Positions 7,958-17,761 of a stretch of DNA of 64,000 nucleotides are shown in pieces. Below the pieces are notes generated by a model. It was not told the origin of the DNA. It made no database searches and saw only the letters and a program-made list of their open reading frames with translations. Both the position numbers and the translations under genes were made by a program. Numbering within the stretch: position 1 is the stretch's first letter; each line of letters opens with the position of its first letter. The stretch covers positions 1 to 64,000 of the forward strand of contig NZ_SDMQ01000016.1 of assembly GCF_004324755.1 (NCBI RefSeq). The letters run 5' to 3'. This DNA comes from Propioniciclava sinopodophylli. GTDB lineage: Bacteria > Actinomycetota > Actinomycetes > Propionibacteriales > Propionibacteriaceae.

Positions 7958-9294
7958 CGAAGACCGCCGAGCGTGAGCAGCGCGAGCGGACGAGGCGCCG
8001 CTCCCTGTTCGCCGGCACGGTGGGCAACCTCGTCGAGTGGTTCGACTGGTCGGTGTACGGCTTCTTCTTGCCGGTGTTCGCCTCGTCCTTCTTCCCGCTC
8101 GAGGATCGCTTCGCGCTGATCCTCGCGGGGTTCACCATCTTCGCGGTCGGGTTCTTCTTCCGTCCGCTGGGTGGGGCCGTGCTCGGCTCGTACGCCGACC
8201 GCCACGGACGCCGCGCGGGCATGACGCTCACGATCCTGCTGATGGCGGGAGCGTCGGCGCTCATCGCCCTGCTGCCCACCTACGGGCAGATCGGCGTCGC
8301 CGCGCCGGTACTGCTGACCCTTGCGCGCTGCGTGCAGGGCTTCTCGGCCGGCGGCGAGTTCGGGACGTCCTCGGCCTTCCTCGTCGAGAACGCCCCGCGC
8401 GGACGCCGCGCGTGGGCCGGGTCGTGGCAGCAGGTCTCCGTCGGCGCCGGGACGCTGCTGGCCTCGGTGCTCGCCTCGATCATGTTCGCCACGCTGTCGG
8501 ACGAGGCGCTGGCCGTGTGGGGCTGGCGGGTGGCCTTCGGTATCGGCGCCGTCCTCGGCCTGCTCGGCCTGTGGCTGCGGATGGCCGTGCCCGACACCGA
8601 GGCCTTCACCCGCACCCGCGACACCGGCCGCGTTGTGCGCAACCCGCTGACCACCGTCCTGAAGGAGCACCCGCGGGCCGCCCTGCGCGTGATCGGGCTG
8701 GTCGCAGCCGGGACGGCGCTGGTGCAGTTCTGGTTCATCTCGCTGCCGTCGGTGCTCACCTTGCACACGGGCGTCGAGCTGCGTTCGGCCCAGTTCGCTG
8801 CGATGCTCGGGCTGGCGCTGTTCACGATCCTGCAGCCGGTGTCGGGCTATCTCTCCGACCGGTTCGGACGCCGTCCGCTGCTGCTGTTCTTCGCGATCGG
8901 GTCGGCGCTGTCGTTCATCCCGCTGGTGAACACGATCGGGCAGACGATGTCCAGCGTGCTCGTGGCGGTCTCGGTCAGCGCCGTCCTGCTGGCCGCGTAC
9001 GCGGGGTCGCTCGCCGCCGTGATGGCCGAGCAGTTCCCGCCCGAGGTGCGCACCGCCGGTATCTCGCTGCCCTACGGCGTGGCCGTCGCCGTCTTCGGGG
9101 GCCTCGCGCCGGTGCTCGCCACCGCCATGGTGGCCCGCGGGTCCTTCTGGGTCTTCCAGGCCGTCATGGTCGTGCTGTGCGTCGTGTCCGCGGTGGTCTA
9201 CTGGCGGATGAGCGAGACCAGTGACTTCGCCCAGCCCCGCCCCGTCGCAGCCAAGGGGTTCTCGATCGACGAGCCCTTGGCGGGCCTGGACTGA
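7954..9294 (+). CDS. MFS transporter, metabolite:H+ symporter (MHS) family
   Basis: This 446-residue, roughly 12-helix permease resembles the MHS/KgtP-ShiA branch that imports organic acids with protons. Supporting motifs are GNLVEWFDWSVYGFFLPVF in helix 1, FRPLGGAVLGSYADRHGRR between helices 2 and 3, RCVQGFSAGGEFGTSSAFL, and the second-half loop GYLSDRFGRRPLL. The ATG at 7954 overlaps the menE stop, so it is co-translated with the men genes; import of a pathway precursor is possible but unproven. Confidence 0.85.
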   Translation: MTKTAEREQRERTRRRSLFAGTVGNLVEWFDWSVYGFFLPVFASSFFPLEDRFALILAGFTIFAVGFFFRPLGGAVLGSYADRHGRRAGMTLTILLMAGASALIALLPTYGQIGVAAPVLLTLARCVQGFSAGGEFGTSSAFLVENAPRGRRAWAGSWQQVSVGAGTLLASVLASIMFATLSDEALAVWGWRVAFGIGAVLGLLGLWLRMAVPDTEAFTRTRDTGRVVRNPLTTVLKEHPRAALRVIGLVAAGTALVQFWFISLPSVLTLHTGVELRSAQFAAMLGLALFTILQPVSGYLSDRFGRRPLLLFFAIGSALSFIPLVNTIGQTMSSVLVAVSVSAVLLAAYAGSLAAVMAEQFPPEVRTAGISLPYGVAVAVFGGLAPVLATAMVARGSFWVFQAVMVVLCVVSAVVYWRMSETSDFAQPRPVAAKGFSIDEPLAGLD

Positions 9295-9306
9295 GTTCTC
9301 GGCGCG

Positions 9307-9425
9307 CGTAGCGCCAATCGGACCACAGCCCGCGCCCGCACCCACGGGGCAAATCCCTGTGGCACGGGTGAACGCCGTGGCTGGGTGTCGGCGGTGCGGG
9401 GACGTGTGGTCGAGATGGCGTTACG
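9307..9425. repeat. Intergenic inverted-repeat element, copy 1 (imperfect arms)
   Basis: Arms at 9307-9327 and 9405-9425 begin and end with CGTAGCGCCA and GGCGTTACG and match at 16 of 21 positions. The same arms, perfectly paired, occur at 54039-54157, but the 77-bp interiors differ. This copy fills the gap between the convergent MFS and copA genes and could act as a two-way terminator or be a small mobile element. Confidence 0.55.
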
Positions 9426-9438
9426 CCGACGGCCAGGG

Positions 9439-11691
9439 TCAGCGGCCCGGCGTGAAGCGACGGAGGCGCGTGGAGTTGGAGACCACGAACACCGACGACA
9501 GCGACATCGCGAAGCCGGCGATGAGGGGGTTCAGCAGCCCCAGCGCGGCCAGGGGGATGGCGGCAATGTTGTAGCCGAACGCCCACACGAGGTTGCCCTT
9601 GATGGTGCGCAGGGTGCGTCGGGCCAGCGCGATGGCGTCGGGGATGACGTTCAGGTCGCGGCGCACGAGGATGATGTCGGCCGACTTCATCGCCACGTCC
9701 GTGCCGGACACGACGGCCAGGCCGAGGTTCGCCGAGGCCAGGGCGGCGGCATCGTTGATGCCGTCGCCGACCATCGCCACGCGGCGTCCCTCCGACTGGA
9801 GGCGCTCGATGACCGCCGACTTGTCGGTGGGGAGCACCTCGGCGATGACCTCGTCCACGCCCACCTGGGCGCCGATGGTCTCGCCGGCGGCGCGACGGTC
9901 GCCGGTCAGCAGGACGGTGCGCAGGCCCATCTCCTTGAGGCGGGCCACCGCGGGGGCGGCCGACTCCTTGAGGCTGTCGGTGACCTCGATCGAGCCCACG
10001 AGTTCGCCGGCCACACCGACGAGCACCGCGGTGCGCCCGGCGGCCGCTGACTCCTCAAGGCCGCGCTCCACCGACTCCGGCACCGGGACGCCCCGCTCGC
10101 GGAACAGCGCGGGGTTGCCGACGAGCACGATGGCGCCCGCCACCTCGCCCTCGGCGCCCAGCCCCGGCAGTGCGCGGACTCCCGCGGCGTCCGGCACGAC
10201 CAACCCCTCCTCGGACGCCCGGGCCACGACCGCGCGCGCGATCGGGTGCTCGGAGTGGTGCTCCACGGCGGCGGCACGCTCCAGCACGGACTCGGCCGAG
10301 TGCCCGCCGTGCCCGTGCACGACCTCGACCGCCATCTCGCCGGTGGTCAGGGTGCCCGTCTTGTCGAGCACGACGGTGTCGATGACGCCGGACGCCTCCA
10401 GGGCGTCCGGGCCCTTGATCAGGATGCCGAGCTGCCCGCCGCGCCCCACGCCGACCATCAGCGCCGTGGGCGTGGCCAGGCCGAGCGCGCACGGGCAGGC
10501 GATGATCAGCACCGACAACGCCGCCGAGAACGCCGCCCGCGGGCCGCCGCCGATGAGCAGCCACACGACCAACGTCACGGCGGCGATCACGAGCACGACG
10601 GGCACGAACCAGCCCACGACCTTGTCGACCATCGTCTGCACGGCCGCCTTGCGCGCCTGCGCCTGCTCGGCGGTCGCGGCCATCTGGGCCAGCTGGGTGT
10701 GGGCGCCGACGCGGTCGGCGGTGACGATCAGGGCGCCGTTGGTGTTGATGGTGCCGCCCAGGACTGCGTCGCCCTCGGTGACCTCGCGGGGTACGGGTTC
10801 GCCGGTCATCATCGAGGTGTCGATCGCCGAGGAACCGAGCACGACGGTGCCATCGGTGGCGATGCGCTCGCCGGGGCGGACGCCGAAGCGGTCGCCCACG
10901 CGCAGCTCGGCGATGGGGATGATCGACTCCACGCCGCCGCGGATGACCCGCACGGACGAGGGCGCCAGGCGTCCCAACGCCGAGAGCACGGAGCGCGCCG
11001 ACTTCTTGGACCGGGCCTCCATGTAGCGCCCACCCAGCAGGAAGGTGGTCACCGCCGCGGCGACCTCGAGGTACAGCGAGTCCGCGCCGGCCGGCGCGAT
11101 GCCGTAGCCGAGCCAGTAGCCGGTGGTGTCCTCGGCACCGAGGATCGTGGACACCAAGGACCACGTGAACGCGGCGAGGATGCCGAGGGAGACGAGGGTG
11201 TCCATCGAGGTGGAGCCGTGGCGCAGGTTACGCCAGGCCGCCTTGTGGAACGGCCAGGCGCTCCAGAACACGACCGGCAGAGCGGCCACCAGCAGCACCC
11301 ACTGCCACCCCGGGAAGCGCATCTGCGGCGCCAGCGCCAGCACGATCGCGACGTCGCCCAGCGGCACGGTGAGCAGCGCCGCGACGATGAGCCGGTTGCG
11401 GAGCATCTTCACCCGGTCGGCGTAGCCCTGGCCCTCCTCGCCCTCGACGACAGGGGCGCCACCGTAGCCGGCGGCCTCCACGACGCCCACGGCGTCCGTC
11501 GCCTTCTCCGGCGGCAGGCCGAGGATGACCGCCCGCTCAGTGGCGTAGTTCACCGTGGCGCGGACGCCCGGCATCTTGTTGAGCTTCTTCTCGATCCGGT
11601 TCGCGCAGGCGGCGCACGTCATGCCGGAGACGTCGAGCTCCACGCGCTGGTCGAGGCCGCTGGTGACCGGGGCGTCCGGGGTGGCGGTCAC
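9439..11691 (-). CDS. copA: Copper-exporting P1B-type ATPase
   Basis: This 750-residue heavy-metal ATPase pumps Cu(I) out of the cytoplasm. An N-terminal metal-binding domain has GMTCAAC (Cys26 and Cys29). The membrane CPC motif is at 399-401 (ACPCALGLATP), the phosphorylated aspartate is D443 of DKTGTLT, the SEHPIARAVV histidine-proline pair follows, then TGDRRAAGETIG and the hinge MVGDGINDAAAL. The GTG at 11691 overlaps the stop of the upstream copD-type gene (GTGA), giving a better start than the in-frame codons further upstream. Confidence 0.93.
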   Translation of the reverse strand: MTATPDAPVTSGLDQRVELDVSGMTCAACANRIEKKLNKMPGVRATVNYATERAVILGLPPEKATDAVGVVEAAGYGGAPVVEGEEGQGYADRVKMLRNRLIVAALLTVPLGDVAIVLALAPQMRFPGWQWVLLVAALPVVFWSAWPFHKAAWRNLRHGSTSMDTLVSLGILAAFTWSLVSTILGAEDTTGYWLGYGIAPAGADSLYLEVAAAVTTFLLGGRYMEARSKKSARSVLSALGRLAPSSVRVIRGGVESIIPIAELRVGDRFGVRPGERIATDGTVVLGSSAIDTSMMTGEPVPREVTEGDAVLGGTINTNGALIVTADRVGAHTQLAQMAATAEQAQARKAAVQTMVDKVVGWFVPVVLVIAAVTLVVWLLIGGGPRAAFSAALSVLIIACPCALGLATPTALMVGVGRGGQLGILIKGPDALEASGVIDTVVLDKTGTLTTGEMAVEVVHGHGGHSAESVLERAAAVEHHSEHPIARAVVARASEEGLVVPDAAGVRALPGLGAEGEVAGAIVLVGNPALFRERGVPVPESVERGLEESAAAGRTAVLVGVAGELVGSIEVTDSLKESAAPAVARLKEMGLRTVLLTGDRRAAGETIGAQVGVDEVIAEVLPTDKSAVIERLQSEGRRVAMVGDGINDAAALASANLGLAVVSGTDVAMKSADIILVRRDLNVIPDAIALARRTLRTIKGNLVWAFGYNIAAIPLAALGLLNPLIAGFAMSLSSVFVVSNSTRLRRFTPGR

Positions 11692-13688
11692 GGCTCGAAC
11701 CGCTTCAGCGTCGCCTCGCGGGCCCGCTGCTCGTCGCGCTTGGCGAGCTCGGCGAGCATGTCGTTGTAGGCGTCGAAGGAGTCGTCGTGGCCCGAGTCCA
11801 CGGCGTCGTCGATGGTGCTGGCCTCGCGGCTGTCGGAGCGGAACCATTGGGCGGCCAGCGCGGCGATCACGACGAACAGCGGTACCTCGCCGAGGAACCA
11901 CGACGCCTGGCCGGCGATGTTCTGGTCGGCCATCAGCGCGGCATGGTCGGCCAGCCACGGCACCTCGATGGTCTCGTAGAAGGTGGCGCCCAGCAGCGTC
12001 TGGCTCGACAGGATGCCGACGGCGAACACGGCGTGGAACGGCATGATCGAGATGACCAGTGCCAGCTTGAGCAGGTGGGGGAGCTGCTTGCTGGTGCGAT
12101 CAGCCCCGATGATCATCGTGAAGAAGAAGTAGCCGGTCATCATGAAGAAGATGAGCATCAGCTGGTGGGCCCAGTGGTACTTCATGAGCCACGAGAACGC
12201 CGGCGTGAAGTAGACCGCGAACAGGCTGCCGACGTACATCAGCCACGCGACGGGCGGGCTGGTCAGGGTCTGCCACAGGCGGTGGGACTCCAGCGAGTCG
12301 AGTGCGTCGCCGAGCGACACGTGGTCCTCGCCCGGCGTGGACGCCGCCCGCACGAGGCTGAGCGGGGCCCCCAGCACCCCGAGCACCGGCACCAGCATGT
12401 TCACGGTCATGTGGACGACCATGTGCCAGCTGTACTGGACGGTCGAGTACTCCCACAGGCCGGTGACGGCGAGGAACAGGGTGAGCAGCCAGGCGGCGGC
12501 CCACGCGATCGTGCGCCCGATCGGCCAGCGGCGGCCCAGTGAGCGGGCCCGCAGGACGCCGGCCAGGTAGGCGCCCAGCGCGAACACGACCACGGCCACC
12601 CACAACAGGTTCGGGCGGGCGAAGGTGACCAGCTTCTCGATGGTCGGGGCCACGGTCACCTCGTAGCCGAGGTAGTTCACCATGATCGACTGCGGCTCGA
12701 GGAAGCGCGGGGTCGGGATGTGGTTCTCGGCTGTGAGGCAGGCGACGTAGGCGACGGAGAGCACGACGTCGCGCCCGATGCTGCCGGCCGTCCGTCCGCC
12801 GACGAACTGGCGGACGGCCCAGCTCAGCGCGAACAGCCCGAGGATGACGAAGATCGCGATGGTCCACAGGCCATACGGGGTGGCGTTCAGCGGGACGCCC
12901 GCGAGCTGCTGCCAAGCCACCACGGCGTGGCCGGCGACGGCGACGACGAGCAGGGGCGGCACCAGCCGCTGGTAGCGCATGGCGGATGCCGGCGAGCCGC
13001 CCAGCCAGGCGCCGAGCGCGGCCGTCATGAGCGGGACCGCGGTGAACGTTAGCGCCACGGCGGCGTCCGTCGCCCAGTCGTGGTTGAGGCCCACGGTCAC
13101 GTTGCCGGTGACCGACACGAACGCAAGCGCGATGACGCCGGCGACCAGCCCGATCAGGGTGCTCGCCCAGTGCCGGCTGGCGTAGGACGCCACCACGATC
13201 GCCAGCGCGATCAGCGCCGAGGTCAACCACGCCAGGCCGGAGGGGGAGGACCACAGGAAGGTCCACCAGGCATCGGGACGCATGGTCGTGTGGATGGGGA
13301 CGCCGTTGACGTAGGCGGGGTTGGCGAACGTGTTCAGCACCGACGCCGCGAACCACACCTGGCCCAACCGCCCGGCCCACGGGAGCAGGCGCTGTCCGGC
13401 GTCGGTGAGCGTGTGGTCCTCGTTGCGCGCGGTGAAGCCGACGACGGCCGACAGGACGCCGAGGGTGCCTAACGCGGCCAGGCGGGCGGTGAGGTCGCCC
13501 AGCAGGGAGATGATCCCGGTCGTCGCGTCCGACTGGATGCGGGCCGGCAGCGGCGGCCTGGTCGCGAGGTCGAGCCCGACCAGCCAGATGGCGACGTAGG
13601 CCGCCACCACGGCCCCCACCACGGCCAGCAGGACGGTGGTGGTGCGCCTGCTGGGGACGACGGAGGACGACTGGGACGTGCTGCTCAC
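11688..13688 (-). CDS. CopD domain / CtaG (caa3 assembly) fusion membrane protein
   Basis: The 666-residue protein joins two copper-handling membrane domains. Residues about 15-320 form a CopD-like multi-helix block, and about 380-620 form a CtaG-type cytochrome c oxidase assembly domain with YSWHMVVHMTVNMLVPVLGVLGAPLSLVRAA and HWAHQLMLIFFMMTGYFFF, whose histidines and methionines could bind copper. Such fusions are common in actinobacteria. It starts with GTG behind GAGGTAG and is coupled to copA, so the pair balances copper supply to oxidase against export. Confidence 0.88.
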   Translation of the reverse strand: MSSTSQSSSVVPSRRTTTVLLAVVGAVVAAYVAIWLVGLDLATRPPLPARIQSDATTGIISLLGDLTARLAALGTLGVLSAVVGFTARNEDHTLTDAGQRLLPWAGRLGQVWFAASVLNTFANPAYVNGVPIHTTMRPDAWWTFLWSSPSGLAWLTSALIALAIVVASYASRHWASTLIGLVAGVIALAFVSVTGNVTVGLNHDWATDAAVALTFTAVPLMTAALGAWLGGSPASAMRYQRLVPPLLVVAVAGHAVVAWQQLAGVPLNATPYGLWTIAIFVILGLFALSWAVRQFVGGRTAGSIGRDVVLSVAYVACLTAENHIPTPRFLEPQSIMVNYLGYEVTVAPTIEKLVTFARPNLLWVAVVVFALGAYLAGVLRARSLGRRWPIGRTIAWAAAWLLTLFLAVTGLWEYSTVQYSWHMVVHMTVNMLVPVLGVLGAPLSLVRAASTPGEDHVSLGDALDSLESHRLWQTLTSPPVAWLMYVGSLFAVYFTPAFSWLMKYHWAHQLMLIFFMMTGYFFFTMIIGADRTSKQLPHLLKLALVISIMPFHAVFAVGILSSQTLLGATFYETIEVPWLADHAALMADQNIAGQASWFLGEVPLFVVIAALAAQWFRSDSREASTIDDAVDSGHDDSFDAYNDMLAELAKRDEQRAREATLKRFEP

Positions 13689-13753
13689 GAACTACCTCGA
13701 TGGGTTGGCCTTGACGAAAGGGGGCGACCGGCGAGCGCGCCGGCTCCGGGCGT

Positions 13754-13759
13754 GAGTCT
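13754..13759 (-). promoter_or_regulatory. Possible -10 box TAGACT of the copper operon
   Basis: TAGACT on the minus strand lies about 66 bases before the GTG of the CopD/CtaG gene and would give a leadered mRNA with the GAGG ribosome site. No copper-regulator operator was recognised. Confidence 0.35.
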
Positions 13760-13766
13760 AGTCCGC

Positions 13767-14090
13767 GGCGGCACCGGCCCCTGACCGCGATGCCCCCACT
13801 GTCGTCGGCTACGACACGAACCCGGAGATCTCCGACGCCAAGACCAGGCGGATCTCGTCGCGCAGCTGACCGAGCGCCGCGCGTGGTGTGGGGTCATGGT
13901 TCCCGCGGGCAGGATCACCGACGCGGTCATCGGTGAACTGGGCGACCGGCTGTCGGAGGGCGACATCATCATCGACGGCGGCAACAGCAAGTGGACTCAC
14001 GACCAGAAGCTCGCCGACGAGCTCGCCGCGAAGGGGATCCGCTTCATCGATTGCGGCGTCTCCGGCGGCGTCTGGGGCCTGGAGAACGGT
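13767..14090 (+). pseudogene. Degenerate partial copy of the gnd 5' region
   Basis: 13767-13797 is identical to 22392-22422 upstream of the intact gnd, and 13797-14090 is nearly identical to 22621-22915 inside it; about 198 bp between the two segments is missing. One-base losses (AAGACCAGG for AAGGATCAGG; GAGCGCCGCG for GAGTCGCCGCG) and a one-base gain (GTGGGGTC for GTGGGTC) break the frame. It can encode only a fragment of the NAD(P)-binding domain. It marks the left edge of the urease island. Confidence 0.85.
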
Positions 14091-14321
14091 CGGTCGCGAG
14101 AAGCTGAGCGACAAGGGCACCAAGTCCGCCAGCAAGCGGGTTGACCCGATGCGCTCCCAGACCGGCATGACCCGCGAGGCGATCAGCGACAGCTTCCTGG
14201 CCTACTTCCAAGGTCAGTTCCGCTGCGTCGAGCGGGACTTCACCGACGACGAGCCGCCGAGGCCGCCGAGCTGGTGCGCACAAAGTTCTCCACCCCGGAG
14301 TGGACCCACCGCGTCCCGTGA
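14091..14321 (+). pseudogene. Unidentified gene remnant next to the gnd fragment
   Basis: After the gnd fragment breaks off, one frame reads EKLSDKGTKSASKR...MTREAISDSFLAYF and a second frame then reads ELVRTKFSTPEWTHRVP before a TGA at 14319. Both look like real protein, so this is probably a frameshifted gene 3' end of unknown identity. It lies tail to tail with the nickel transporter gene. Confidence 0.4.
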
Positions 14322-14328
14322 TTCCGCG

Positions 14329-15372
14329 TCAGCAGGCGCCTCGACGCGCAAGCATCCGGTGACCCGCCCAGAGGAGTGCAAAGACGGCCACGAGGCCCAG
14401 TCCGGCGTCGCCCAGGTCCACCCCGGCCAGTGCCGTGGTCAGCGGGTCGTCGAGGCCCAGCAGGTCGTGGGCGAAGGCACCCAGCGTGATCGTGGCGATG
14501 AACAGGGCGGAGACCGCGGACACGGTGGTCACCACCGCGTTGAAGCGGAGCCGCCGGCCGGCACCCAGCGTCGCAGACCGGTACAGGTGCATCATGCCCA
14601 GGCCGTTGAGGCTGTCGCACAGGGTCATGGCGGCGGTGAAGGCTACCGGCAGGCCCAGCAGAGCCAGCGGCGGTACGCCCGCCAACGAGGCCCCGACGGT
14701 GAGCAGCAGCAGGCCGATCGTGGTGGCTGTGTCGAAACCCAGGCCGAACAGGAAGCCGATCACGAAGACGTCACGAGGCCGTCTGACCCTGCGCAGCGGC
14801 CTGGCCAGCAGGCGAGCCACCAACCCGCCCGCCTGGTCCAGGTCGTGCCGGTGGCCGCCGAGGATCGGACCCCCACGAAGCCCCCGCCACAGGCGAAGCG
14901 CCACGGCGGCATTGAACAGGCCCAGGAGCAGCAGGTAGGTGCCGGAGACACCCATGCCCACGAGGCCCAGCACTCGGTTGGCGGTCCCGCCCTCGACAAA
15001 GGCCCCCTGCATGAAGTGCGCCCCCGCCACGACCAGCGCGCCAGCCAGGGTCACCACCGTCGAGTGTCCCAGGCTGAAGGCGAACCCGACGCTGGCTGGA
15101 TTCCCGCCCTCGTTGACGAACTTGCGCACAGAGTTGTCGATCGCGGCAACGTGGTCCCAGTCGTAGGAGTGCTTGAGCCCGGCGAGGTAGGCGGTCAGCA
15201 CCGTTCCGGCGGCAAGGGCGGGGGCGCCGGAGACCCAGGACGTCGACAGCAGGCCCACGGAAAGGAAGTGCAGTGACGCCACGGCAGCAAAGGTGCAGGC
15301 GATCCGGGTCCTCAGCGGCAGGTGGTCGCGCTGGACCACGAAATGGTCGTAGAGGACGGTCATGGTGCTCAT
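14329..15372 (-). CDS. NiCoT-family nickel/cobalt transporter
   Basis: This 347-residue membrane protein has the NiCoT signatures in slightly altered form: HSYDWDHVAAIDN replaces the more usual RHAxDADHIAAIDN, followed by FSLGHSTVV and GFLFGLGFDTATTIG. The His-x4-Asp-His set needed for nickel transport is kept. Its ATG overlaps the stop of the urea transporter gene in an ATGA, so it is the last gene of the urease operon and presumably feeds nickel to UreG and UreE. Confidence 0.9.
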   Translation of the reverse strand: MSTMTVLYDHFVVQRDHLPLRTRIACTFAAVASLHFLSVGLLSTSWVSGAPALAAGTVLTAYLAGLKHSYDWDHVAAIDNSVRKFVNEGGNPASVGFAFSLGHSTVVTLAGALVVAGAHFMQGAFVEGGTANRVLGLVGMGVSGTYLLLLGLFNAAVALRLWRGLRGGPILGGHRHDLDQAGGLVARLLARPLRRVRRPRDVFVIGFLFGLGFDTATTIGLLLLTVGASLAGVPPLALLGLPVAFTAAMTLCDSLNGLGMMHLYRSATLGAGRRLRFNAVVTTVSAVSALFIATITLGAFAHDLLGLDDPLTTALAGVDLGDAGLGLVAVFALLWAGHRMLARRGAC

Positions 15373-16250
15373 CGAGTGGAACCTCCCAGTACGAGCCACA
15401 GTGTCAGGACGAAAGGCCACGTGTACACGGGAATCCCCGTAGTGTCCATGAGCAGCTTCAGGACGATCGCCAGGCCGGTCCCAAGCACGACCAACAGGAT
15501 GCGACAGGCCAGCCGGCGCTCCACCAGGAATGTGGCACCCAGCCCCATCGCCACCAGGACGGGGGAGTATCCGAACAGGCCGGCCGTGATACCGGAGCGG
15601 TCGAGTCCCGCAGTTAGGGCGATGGCCGCGGCGAGTGCACTGCCCGCCAGGCCCCACACGGCCGCCCTCCACGAGGACAGGGCAATGCCGGCAAGCAGCA
15701 CGACACCGACCAGCCAGCCGTCGGCCAGGAAGACCTCGGCGATGCCGTTGAACAGCGCATGAACCGCACCCGGCCACAGGGCGACCCCGCCGCTCAGGGG
15801 CTCACCCGCAGCGGGCTGGGCCAGCACGTGCACCACGCCGGCCACCGTGCAGAAGGGCGCGGTCGCGACGGGCAGGTCACGTCGGGACAGGGGGCCGCGG
15901 GTCAGCAAGCAGGCGAAGGCCGCATGGACCGGGACACACAGTGCCGCCCCGACGATGGTCACGAGCGCGGCCGTCCACCCTGGCACGTCGAGTGCCGCCG
16001 CGGCCCCCACCAGCGCCCCGTTGTAACCCATCAGACCGCGCGCCGCGGCCTCCTGACGCCCGGTCAGCCGACCGGTGACGGTCTGGGCCACGGAGCCCAG
16101 CGCAGCGAGGGCTGCCATCCGGGGATTTGCCAGGGCCAGCCCGACGAGGACCAGGACACCGGTCAGGACGTTGTCCTGGAAGAAGACCTGGGCGATGCCG
16201 CGCAGCGTCTGCTCGGGCAACGAGCCGAGGTGACTGGATTTGGTGCTCAT
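15369..16250 (-). CDS. Urea transporter (UT/Yut family)
   Basis: The 293-residue protein is a urea-channel-type membrane protein made of two similar halves. QVFFQDNVLTGVLVLVGLALANPRMAALAALGS and, in the second half, AEVFLADGWLVGVVLLAGIALSSWRAA are the paired repeat signatures, and LMGYNGALVGAA and LFGYSPVLVAMGLG are the matching pore-loop segments. It sits between ureD and the nickel transporter gene and should supply urea to the cytoplasmic urease. Confidence 0.88.
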   Translation of the reverse strand: MSTKSSHLGSLPEQTLRGIAQVFFQDNVLTGVLVLVGLALANPRMAALAALGSVAQTVTGRLTGRQEAAARGLMGYNGALVGAAAALDVPGWTAALVTIVGAALCVPVHAAFACLLTRGPLSRRDLPVATAPFCTVAGVVHVLAQPAAGEPLSGGVALWPGAVHALFNGIAEVFLADGWLVGVVLLAGIALSSWRAAVWGLAGSALAAAIALTAGLDRSGITAGLFGYSPVLVAMGLGATFLVERRLACRILLVVLGTGLAIVLKLLMDTTGIPVYTWPFVLTLWLVLGGSTR

Positions 16251-16259
16251 GGGAACCTC

Positions 16260-17141
16260 CTAGTACTTGCGCAGGGCCAGCGGACCCTGTCCCCGCCACA
16301 GGTGGCGGACGTGGTTGGTGACGCTCTCGTGGAGGTGCACGACGTCCTCGGTGCGGTGTCCCAGGCTGCGCACCACCAGGCCCCGCACCCCGTCGTCGGT
16401 GGTGATGCCGATACTGCTCACCCCCGCCCGAAGGCCGCTCTGGACGCACAGGCCGGAGACGACATCGACGAGCTCGGTGTCGACGCGCCAATCGACGACG
16501 AGGAGTTGCCCGATGTGGGAGTGCCCCTCCAACTGGCCGACTCCGTCCAGCGCGTCGACGCCGGGTTCGAGCCGGAGCTGGTCGATGGCGAAGATCCTGC
16601 TCGCGTGGGCATCGCCCACCCGCACCTCCGTGCGCAGGCGCAGTTCCTGGTAGCGGAAGCGCTCACCGTCGGGTGACCAGCCGGGAGTGATCACCTCGGC
16701 GCTGACCAGGCTCGCCCCGGGATGCATGATGACCCGGGTGGTCTGCCGGTAGCTCCCGTCGCGGTAGATGATCAGCTGGTCCGGGATGTTCTCCAGGATG
16801 GCGCCCGGCCCCAGCACCAGCCGCACGTCCTGGGTGGCCGGCCCCTGCGGGGTGCGGTAGACCTTGGTGGCCGACTGCGTGGTCAACAGGAGCGAGGCCT
16901 TCTCCTTGACGGTGATGTCCATCCGGTAGTGGTCGGCACCCAGGAAGGCTCCGCCGGGGTTGACCACCGTGTAGCAGACCTGGCCCGAACCATCGAGGTG
17001 GATCGGCCGCAGGATGCGCAGGGCACCTCGGTGGAACTGGTGTCGTGCGTGGCTGACACCCCCTCGGCGGGCCACGGTCAGTTCCAGCTCTCCCGTCGAG
17101 GGCTGGTCGCGCTCAGGCAAGGTCGAGCAGGAGGACGTCAC
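16260..17141 (-). CDS. ureD: Urease accessory protein UreD
   Basis: UreD (UreH) binds apo-urease and recruits UreF and UreG for nickel insertion. Landmarks are [47 protein letters not shown] and [13 protein letters not shown]. The start is uncertain: GTG at 17141, TTG at 17168 and TTG at 17120 are all in frame and all overlap the end of ureG, and none has a clear ribosome binding site. The 293-residue version is used here; homology only becomes strong about 30 residues in. Confidence 0.88.
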   Translation of the reverse strand: MTSSCSTLPERDQPSTGELELTVARRGGVSHARHQFHRGALRILRPIHLDGSGQVCYTVVNPGGAFLGADHYRMDITVKEKASLLLTTQSATKVYRTPQGPATQDVRLVLGPGAILENIPDQLIIYRDGSYRQTTRVIMHPGASLVSAEVITPGWSPDGERFRYQELRLRTEVRVGDAHASRIFAIDQLRLEPGVDALDGVGQLEGHSHIGQLLVVDWRVDTELVDVVSGLCVQSGLRAGVSSIGITTDDGVRGLVVRSLGHRTEDVVHLHESVTNHVRHLWRGQGPLALRKY

Positions 17142-17724
17142 GGCGGATCCAGTCGAGCACGACGTCAAGCCCCTCGTCGGTCTTCAAGTTGGTGAAGGCA
17201 TAGGGCTTGTCCTTCCGGAAGGCCCTGGAGTCCGCCTCCATCACCGCGAGGTCGGCCCCGACGTGCGGTGCGAGGTCCGATTTGTTGATCACGAACATGT
17301 CCGAGCGGATCATGCCCTGTCCGGCCTTGCGCGGGATCTTCTCGCCCTGCGCGACATCGATCACATAGATGGAGAAGTCGACCAGCTCTGGGCTGAAGGT
17401 GGCGGACAGGTTGTCCCCGCCGGACTCCACGAAGATCACCCGGAGGTCGTCGAAGCGCTTCCTGAGCTCCTCGATGGCCGCCTCGTTCATCGACGTGTCC
17501 TCGCGGATCGCCGTGTGGGGGCAGCCGCCGGTCTCGATCCCGATGATGCGCTCGGTGGGCAGCACGGAATTGCGGGCGAGGATCTTCGCGTCCTCGATGG
17601 TGTAGATGTCATTGGTGATGGCGGCCATCGAGATCTCGTCGGCCATGGCGCGCGAGATCCTCTCGATCAGCTGGGTCTTGCCGGCGCCGACGGGTCCGCC
17701 GATTCCGATGATGACGGGGTCCAT
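17113..17724 (-). CDS. ureG: Urease accessory GTPase UreG
   Basis: UreG is the GTPase that delivers nickel during urease activation. The 203-residue product has the P-loop GPVGAGKT at 10-17, [13 protein letters not shown], the nickel-binding [28 protein letters not shown] and the guanine-specificity motif NKSDLA. It lies 37 bases after ureF and its end overlaps the start of ureD. All expected residues are present. Confidence 0.96.
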   Translation of the reverse strand: MDPVIIGIGGPVGAGKTQLIERISRAMADEISMAAITNDIYTIEDAKILARNSVLPTERIIGIETGGCPHTAIREDTSMNEAAIEELRKRFDDLRVIFVESGGDNLSATFSPELVDFSIYVIDVAQGEKIPRKAGQGMIRSDMFVINKSDLAPHVGADLAVMEADSRAFRKDKPYAFTNLKTDEGLDVVLDWIRRDVLLLDLA

Positions 17725-17761
17725 GGGTCCTCCTTGGGGGATGACTGGGGTTGGGGTCTGC

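Noticed and set aside
7954..9294. Assigning the MHS transporter as a known menaquinone-pathway transporter
   Set aside because: Only its overlap with menE links it to the pathway; the substrate cannot be read from sequence.
13767..14144. A second functional gnd
   Set aside because: It has no start region, a 198-bp deletion and three frameshifts, and it breaks off within the first domain.
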